Shown here piece after piece: positions 58,531-64,000 of a stretch of DNA of 64,000 nucleotides (positions are counted from its first letter, which is position 1; every line of letters begins with the position of its first letter). The stretch lies in contig BSBM01000150.1 in the NCBI GenBank assembly GCA_027924585.1, forward strand, positions 19,202,001 to 19,266,000, in the 5' to 3' direction. A program made the position numbers and the translations under genes. The notes under the pieces are model-generated. The model made no database searches, was not told where the DNA came from, and was given only the letters and a program-made list of their open reading frames with translations. Source of the DNA: Larix kaempferi. Lineage: Eukaryota; Streptophyta; Pinopsida; Pinales; Pinaceae.

Positions 58531-59856
58531 ATGATGGCTTGCATCCGGTATGAAGATAGGTTGGAAGAGATTTCCAACTACTTACAGTGGAAAGCCCGAA
58601 TGACAGCTATTCTCAAGGAAAACAAGTTATGGACCTTTGTTAGTACCACAGTGGTTCCTCCCGCAGCTGATCCTATAGCCCTTGACATACATGAGGTGAA
58701 GGAGGCCAGAACGCAGAGACTGCTTCTGGATGGTGTTCGAGATCACCTCATCCCACATTTGGCAGAGAAACTAACTGCTAAGGGGATGTGGGATACTTTA
58801 AAAAGTTTGTATGAGAACAAGAATGAAAATCATAAAATGGCCCTAAAAGATAAGCTTCGTGGCACTAAGATGGCGAGAGGTGAGAATGTAGCCTCTTACC
58901 TCACTGGACTCAGACAGATAAAAGATGAATTGAGTGTAGTTGGTGAGATGATTCCTGATCCCGAGCTAGTGCGGATAGCCCTGAAGGGCTTCTCTAAGGA
59001 ATGGGATGTGTTCGTGAAGTGTGTAGTTGGCAGAGAGAACTTTCCCTCTTGGGAAAGACTGTGGGATGATTTTACTCAAGAGGAGATCCGAGAAGGGAAG
59101 ACTGAGCAGGTTGCTGATGAAGAGAATGTGGCCCTTTCAGCTAAGGGTAGAAAAAAAAAGGGTGGCTCGAGCAGTGGAGCCAAAGACTTGAGCAAAGTAA
59201 AATGCTTTGCTTGCCAGAGTTATGGTCACTATGCTGGGCAGTGTCCCAACAAGAAGAAAGAAGAGCCTAAGGCAGCCTCTCCAGCTGAAGTGGGAGATTT
59301 TGCGACGGAATTCGAGAGGGAATTCTCGCTAATCTCAATTCTTTCAGACAGTAGTGTAGCGGAGAGTTTGGATACTGGAGCATGGTACATAGATAGCGGA
59401 GCAGCACGCCATATGACGGGGATACGAGCAGTGTTCCGAGAGTTGACAGATATTGATAGAGTTATACTGACTGAGGATGGGTATGCCGACACCCATGTAG
59501 TAGAAGGAGTTGGAAAAGTCCTATTCCAACTCGAGTCTGGTGGTTATCTGGAGGTTGGCGATGTGTTGTTTGTTCCAGAGCTGAAGAGGAACTTGGTCTC
59601 AGTTTCAGCTTTGGAAGATGTCGGATATGTGGTTCTTCATGTGAGTGGATGTGTTTATATATATCCGGAGAGTGGGGGCTTGGGTGCAGCGAGCCTGCTT
59701 GGCATCCGTGATGGCCGAATATACCGAGTTTTGGGGCATCTGGTGGATGGTGAGCCTGGTGAGAGATCAAACTCAGTGGCAGCAGCAGTGGCTGTCAGTT
59801 TGGAGGATTCATCCAACTCTGTGAGGAAACAGAGTTGGTATGATATGGTTCTTTAG
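58531..59856 (+). CDS. Intact copia gag-protease ORF
   Basis: I chose the start at 58531 (MMACIRYEDRLEEI); the frame is also open upstream to 58474, but the copia family begins with this kind of sequence. The protein has 441 residues. The gag part has ISNYLQWKARMTAILKENKL, LAEKLTAKGMWDTLKSLYEN and GTKMARGENVASYLTGLRQI, the UBN2-type gag domain. Residues 225-238 are the CCHC knuckle CFACQSYGHYAGQC (C-x2-C-x4-H-x4-C). At residue 288 comes DSGAARHMTG, the aspartic protease site, then LKRNLVSVSALED of the pre-integrase region. The frame ends soon after SWYDMVL at TAG, where the deletion joins sequence normally found further on. It is the only undamaged transposon gene here and could make capsid-like particles. 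Confidence 0.92.
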   Translation: MMACIRYEDRLEEISNYLQWKARMTAILKENKLWTFVSTTVVPPAADPIALDIHEVKEARTQRLLLDGVRDHLIPHLAEKLTAKGMWDTLKSLYENKNENHKMALKDKLRGTKMARGENVASYLTGLRQIKDELSVVGEMIPDPELVRIALKGFSKEWDVFVKCVVGRENFPSWERLWDDFTQEEIREGKTEQVADEENVALSAKGRKKKGGSSSGAKDLSKVKCFACQSYGHYAGQCPNKKKEEPKAASPAEVGDFATEFEREFSLISILSDSSVAESLDTGAWYIDSGAARHMTGIRAVFRELTDIDRVILTEDGYADTHVVEGVGKVLFQLESGGYLEVGDVLFVPELKRNLVSVSALEDVGYVVLHVSGCVYIYPESGGLGAASLLGIRDGRIYRVLGHLVDGEPGERSNSVAAAVAVSLEDSSNSVRKQSWYDMVL

Positions 59857-60030
59857 GAGGAGCAGGAGAGTGAGGAAAGCTCTCAGTTCAGAGTTGTCAG
59901 ACGGAGACCTTCAGCAGTTGATCCAGTGCAGGTATCTGATAGGCATTCAGATTCAAAGGGAGCTTCAGTTATTGGAGGGAGAGATCCAGGTGGAGCTGAT
60001 GACAGTAGTACCTCCCTCACTAAGAGGGAG
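59857..60030 (+). pseudogene. Remnant after the copia pol deletion
   Basis: About 170 bases between the gag-protease stop and the 3' LTR. One frame is rich in S, R and D (RRRPSAVDPVQVSDRHS), like the low-complexity linker between integrase and reverse transcriptase in copia elements. It ends in the polypurine tract AAGAGGGAG (60022-60030). Confidence 0.55.
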
Positions 60031-61329
60031 TGTTAGCATTTGATAGCTCGGTGGCACTCCTGCATCAGGTGCCTAGGTGCAGGGGTCAATAACTTGGAGT
60101 CTCATTAATGTTCTTAAAGTTACTTTATTAATGTGTTTTTATTAAAGTACCTTTTCGATGTGACTTTATGATTTAAAAGTGAGTCGCACTTGATTATGTT
60201 TCTAAAGTGACTTTAAGTCATAAAGTGTACTTTTTAAATATTTAGGGTAATATGACTTTTCAAAAGAAAATTTGTTGTAAAGTTCACTTAGGAGATTTAA
60301 GTGAGTGAGAGATTAGATCCCAGCCATAGATCTCTTGGCCAAGATCTAATCTCGTCCATTGAAATTGAAAAGTTATGAGAGTAACCCTAATAGGGTAAAT
60401 AAAAAGTGTATGAGACTCCATTTTGGACACACATCTCAAGAGAAGAAGAGGTGAGGGCACGCATTCCCAAGAGAAAGAAGAGGTTTGAGCAGTGAGAGGA
60501 AGAGAAAAGAAGTCAGCCCAAAGGGAGGGCTCGAATTTCAAGAAGGAGCACGTTTTTCCAGGAGGGGCGCACTTGCTGAAAGAGTTAGCAGTTTTCTTTT
60601 CTGTAAAATCTGCTTGAGAATTGACTGCAGGCCGTACTGCAGTGATTTGGCACACTTTTCAAGGCAGAAAAGTGGCTCAATAATATAGGGGGTTTCAGCA
60701 TTTCATGGAGCAGCCGTACAGCTGAGAATGAAGGCTGTACAGCAGAAGTTCAACTGCTGTTAGCACAAATTTCGAGGTACTGTAGCAGCTGCCTGTCAGA
60801 TCAGAATTTAAATAATCCTGTGCACACATACCGAGGAAGTAAATGCTGCCTGTGATGATCATACAGTGAAGCTGTGTATGTTGATTTCCTGTAGCTCACT
60901 GGGTTTACTTTGGCAAGCATTTCCAGGTTGAGGAAGGGCACAGAATTTGAGGTTCTATTCTGATTTTTCTATCTTATGCTGTCATCCTCTCTGTAATGTT
61001 TCTCTCTTAAGCTCAATAAAGAATTTCTTCTCTTGGCTGGTTTTTTTCCCCGAAATGTGGGGTTTTTCCAGGGTCATGGTTGACCAAAAATTTCTGTGTT
61101 GAGTGTGTGAAAATGCTGATTACAGTCTGCTGTTTTGTTATTAATTTCCGCTGCTTATAGTGCTTTATGAACAGTGTTTTGACTTATAGCCACTCATAAA
61201 GTGCGTGCCTGTGATATGTGGTGTGTGTATGACTGTAGAAGTTCATTATCAAAGGTTCATGAAGTGTTTGACTAATTCTGTCCTAGTACTGTGTGCAAGC
61301 AGAACTTAGAATTTGTCTGATTTTCAACA
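60031..61329 (+). repeat. 3' LTR of the young copia element
   Basis: 1299 bp copy of 57023-58320, followed by the duplicated target AGAAT. Confidence 0.93.
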
Positions 61330-61407
61330 AGAATACATATTTCAATATCAATTATGCTGAAGATATCTTCCAAGTACAGTACATGAAACTTTCAAAAAAG
61401 CAATAAC

Positions 61408-61413
61408 TTTTAT
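61408..61413 (-). terminator. Likely poly(A) signal of TOM40
   Basis: AATAAA on the minus strand, about 315 bases after the TOM40 stop codon and about 80 bases before the copia element. Distance and context suit a plant 3' end. Not proven. Confidence 0.45.
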
Positions 61414-61725
61414 TCAGGTAGAAAGCATGTATGCTATAATCACTTTGATACAGAAGTTGAAAACTCATTTTTGTTTTTCCATTAAAAATTGCCGCACTGT
61501 AAAAATAATCTTAATAGGTCTACAAAGAGCTCCAATAAACGCTCTGCAGACAATACAGGAGCAGGTACAGCTCATGAATTTCATCAGGCACAGCTGATGT
61601 TCATAAACTCCAAAAATCGTTGTTATTCAATGACCTGCCACTGATGCAAATAACCTAGCAATAAGCATTCAGAGAAAACTATCACAATCACAAGTTAATA
61701 ATCAAAATTGACATGCAGACCAAGA

Positions 61726-61977
61726 CTACAGCTCTCCAACAGTCATCCCAAATCCAAATTTGTAATCCTTCTTCCAGTGATCGATCTGCATTGACATATT
61801 CATAATTTCATAGTAAGCAAATTGACACTTCACAGAAAATGAAAGATAATTCAAGTGCTGAAAATGAGATCTCAATCTCACCTCTGCAGAAAGAACAAAA
61901 TTGACTCCCATATTCAATCTTTCTTCCAAATAAGCAGCAACACAACCATTTGAATCAAGCCTTCCCCGGAGGCGACA
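61726..61977 (-). CDS. TOM40 mitochondrial import pore, last two exons
   Basis: The minus strand carries two exons. The first (61977-61882) reads [20 protein letters not shown] and [12 protein letters not shown] 96 bp intron (61881-61786, GT...AG, starting GTGAGATTG and ending ATGCAG) follows. The last exon (61785-61726) reads [19 protein letters not shown] and ends with TAG. This is the C-terminus of plant TOM40, the beta-barrel pore of the mitochondrial outer membrane through which precursor proteins enter. The family pattern is DSNG, then LEERLNMG, then [16 protein letters not shown]. The acceptor before the first exon is TAG|TGT after a T-rich tract. Earlier exons were not found in the remaining 2 kb, so the upstream intron is long or the gene is partial. 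Both splice borders and the reading frame are intact. It could still be a duplicated gene fragment. Confidence 0.8.
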   Translation of the reverse strand, partial: CRLRGRLDSNGCVAAYLEERLNMGVNFVLSAEVRLRSHFQHLNYLSFSVKCQFAYYEIMNMSMQIDHWKKDYKFGFGMTVGEL

Positions 61978-64000
61978 CTACTCAAACCGAACAATAGTAT
62001 TACATTTATTATGAATGTTAAATATAAAGAAAACAAACGATAAATGTGGTGAAAATAAAGAAAACAAACGATAAATGGACCATCTGACTGTTGAACGAAA
62101 ATAAAAAACAGAGCTTGCACAACACTGTTTTCAAGAATTATAAAATTTGGAAATGCTGTTGGTTTGGAGGTCAACAGGTTCAGCCTGGCCTAATTTCACA
62201 ATTGATGAAATAATTTTGCATGCAACTTTTCCAAGCTAAATAAATAATCAGAACTGTCACAAACAAGAGTAAATTCCAAATATTACTCCAGTAAGGTTGA
62301 AACAAGGGTGTGGAAAACAACAAAAGTTACAGTGGGCAATTGTACTCAAGTAGGCCCTTGATGACATAGAAGCTGTGATAATGACAGTTTTTCGAAAGCT
62401 CTCAAAACCCAAAGCCATGAAATGCAAAGAAATCATCCAAGCCCAGTCCAAGTCTGAAGGTTACAAGCTACCATCCAATGACACACACAACCTACTCTGC
62501 ATAAAAATAAAATCATTGTGGATTATTAACTCGAGGAATAGGGAAAAATCAGCAAAACATGGCAGGCATAAACTCAGACCTGAAACACTCAGAAAAACTC
62601 AAAAAAACTCAGTGACTTGCCGGTGTGTATGCTAGCTTGTTGAAGAATAAGTTATTTGGTTGGAAATGATTCTTGTTTCACCCAAACTCACGCCATTCAA
62701 GATAAAGTCCTGAAGCTCTAGGTATGGTTTTGATGAAACTAAGAGGGAGGCCAATGTCACTGCCCCAAACGCTCTTCTGCACTTTAGGTTGCCTCTTCTC
62801 TAACTCAGGGGAGGCTTCCCTAGAATAGGATTACTACAGCTTGTAATGACATCCAGGGTGAAATGAAGAGAGCTTTCGCAAAACGATTTATGATGGTAAA
62901 TTAAGAATCAAGTGGATGGAAGGACAAGGGGCCAGTGTCTTATCCATTGGGCAATATGGTGTCGACCAAGGTTCAAGGAAGGATCAAATGAAAAATTAGA
63001 AGGATTAGGGCAGCAAGACTACAAACCCCAGCCACTTTCCAATTGCTTCACAAATTTCAGAAATCTACAAGGGGAAAAAAATCAAACACTGTTGAAGATA
63101 TTTTTGAATGAGCTTGAAAGGATAATTATCATGCAAGGGTAAGAGAGTATATAACCATAGAATGAGAGACATCACAACCTATCACTTCCAGTTAACAACC
63201 ATCACATAGAAGAAGAAAGAGACTTACGTCTAACCCAAAACCATTATCATTTGAGGATTCCATCCATAAGCGAAACATGAGCAACACAAGACCATTCAAG
63301 AGAGTGCTTTGATTCACCATCCAAAAGAGCCCAAAAGATATTCAACTAAGCTCCAAGGGATTTCTCCCACCATTAGCAACATTTAGAAATAGGAACAAGA
63401 AAGCCACACTTTGAATGGAGAAGAAACCCTTACACTCAATTTGCATCATGAAAAGATATGTCCATTAAGCTCCAAAAGAGAGAACTCTCAAAATCCAACT
63501 ATGACAAATGAGGGAGAGAGCAAATCGTTATATAGCTTTCAATTCATCTTCCTCCAACAATAAAATAATGATAAATCCTAGATCTAGCCTAGGATAGAAT
63601 AAACAAATCAAAATACTCCAACAAACCCTACCAACATAGATGATATATGTTGGTTAAAACCACAAGTACAATCTCCAAGAGAAAAAGGCCCAAGAAGAAG
63701 GGGTCTTCATCAAATGTGGAATAAATGATAAGTAGAAGTCAAACATCCTAGCCTCCAAAGGCCCTCTAAAGCTAGCACTCCAAGAAAACAGGTTCAATAA
63801 GCAAGGAATAAACCCTAGGTCTATGGTTTGACCCCCTAAACCTCCTCTAAGATGAGACAACCTCTTCAAAATGTGTGCAAAACAACTCCAACGTGGACAT
63901 CTCCAAATGGTGCATTAGGGTTTTGGTAAACACTTCCATGTGTCACTCTCTCATCAAATCATGCATAAGCTCAAGGGGGCCGAATTCTAGCCTCCTTGTG
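61978..64000. other. Probable TOM40 intron and repeats
   Basis: No TOM40 exon or other domain recognised. A 33 bp near-duplication (AAAGAAAACAAACGATAAAT twice) lies at 62025-62080. From about 63480 on, sequence such as TATATAACG on the minus strand and CAACAAACCCTACC hints at an old LTR, but no partner or boundary was found. Confidence 0.4.

Larger units (their letters stand above)
57023..61329 (+). mobile_element. Young copia element keeping only gag and protease
   Basis: LTRs of 1298 and 1299 bp (57023-58320 and 60031-61329) start TGTTAGCATT and end ATTTTCAACA. AGAAT stands on both sides (57018-57022 and 61330-61334). TGGTATCAGAGC follows the left LTR directly and AAGAGGGAG precedes the right LTR. 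The internal region is only 1710 bp and codes for gag, the zinc knuckle, the protease start and a scrap before integrase. Most of integrase, reverse transcriptase and RNase H are deleted. By eye the LTRs are about 98% identical, so insertion was recent. Confidence 0.95.

Noticed and set aside
62640-64000. Further TOM40 exons or another gene
   Set aside because: I looked on the minus strand for the TOM40 segment before CRLRG and found nothing convincing. Other frames are short and unlike known domains.
1-64000. CRISPR arrays, rRNA or tRNA genes, viral replication genes
   Set aside because: No regularly spaced identical repeats with unique spacers, no recognisable RNA gene cores, and all polymerase-like sequence fits LTR retrotransposons.

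Overview
This window looks like intergenic DNA from a large, AT-rich plant nuclear genome. It is almost wall-to-wall LTR retrotransposons inserted into one another and into older DNA transposons. The only host gene I can name is the 3' end of a plant TOM40 gene on the minus strand near the right edge (61726-61977), with plant-style GT-AG introns. The density of old, long-LTR elements and the shortage of genes suggest a gymnosperm or another very large plant genome. This is inference; nothing in the window fixes the species. There are no bacterial features, no CRISPR array, and no rRNA or tRNA gene that I could recognise.

Layout from left to right. (1) 712-11329: a Ty3/gypsy-like element on the minus strand with 3.1 kb LTRs, a TGGAG target duplication and only a decayed gag inside. 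It sits in a minisatellite, and a 290 bp hAT-like MITE has inserted into its right LTR. (2) 11335-15821: minisatellites, a copia integrase relic, a short duplication and a GC-richer broken gene of unknown kind. (3) 15822-18487: a 2.7 kb element with 194 bp LTRs and a gag gene only (TR-GAG type), inserted beside a SET-domain-like fragment. (4) 19444-32290: a decayed CACTA (En/Spm) TNP2-type transposase gene. It is split by a 9.75 kb chromodomain-type gypsy element (21443-31194), which is itself split by a 2.6 kb non-autonomous hAT element (24462-27081). (5) 32340-33745: the 3' part of a different gypsy polyprotein on the plus strand. (6) 36677-43025: a decayed copia element on the minus strand with a minisatellite-rich 3' region, inserted into a TGCA-rich tract. 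(7) 45445-53779: a younger copy of the same gypsy lineage as in (4), with 1768 bp LTRs and an AATTG target duplication; only scattered stops and two small frameshifts break its polyprotein. (8) 54108-55326: a GC-rich interval with inverted ends. (9) 57023-61329: a young copia element with an AGAAT target duplication that keeps only gag and protease. It ends about 80 bp from the likely poly(A) signal of TOM40.

The elements form a clear insertion order: hAT within gypsy within CACTA, gypsy within minisatellite, MITE within LTR. Three unrelated LTR families in 64 kb carry gag (or gag plus protease) without polymerase or integrase and would need enzymes from autonomous relatives. I found no evidence of a new host pathway. 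The most interesting signals are the repeated gag-only state, the hAT family with 40 bp subterminal repeats, the SET-like fragment next to the CACTA transposase, and the unusual repeat structure inside several elements.
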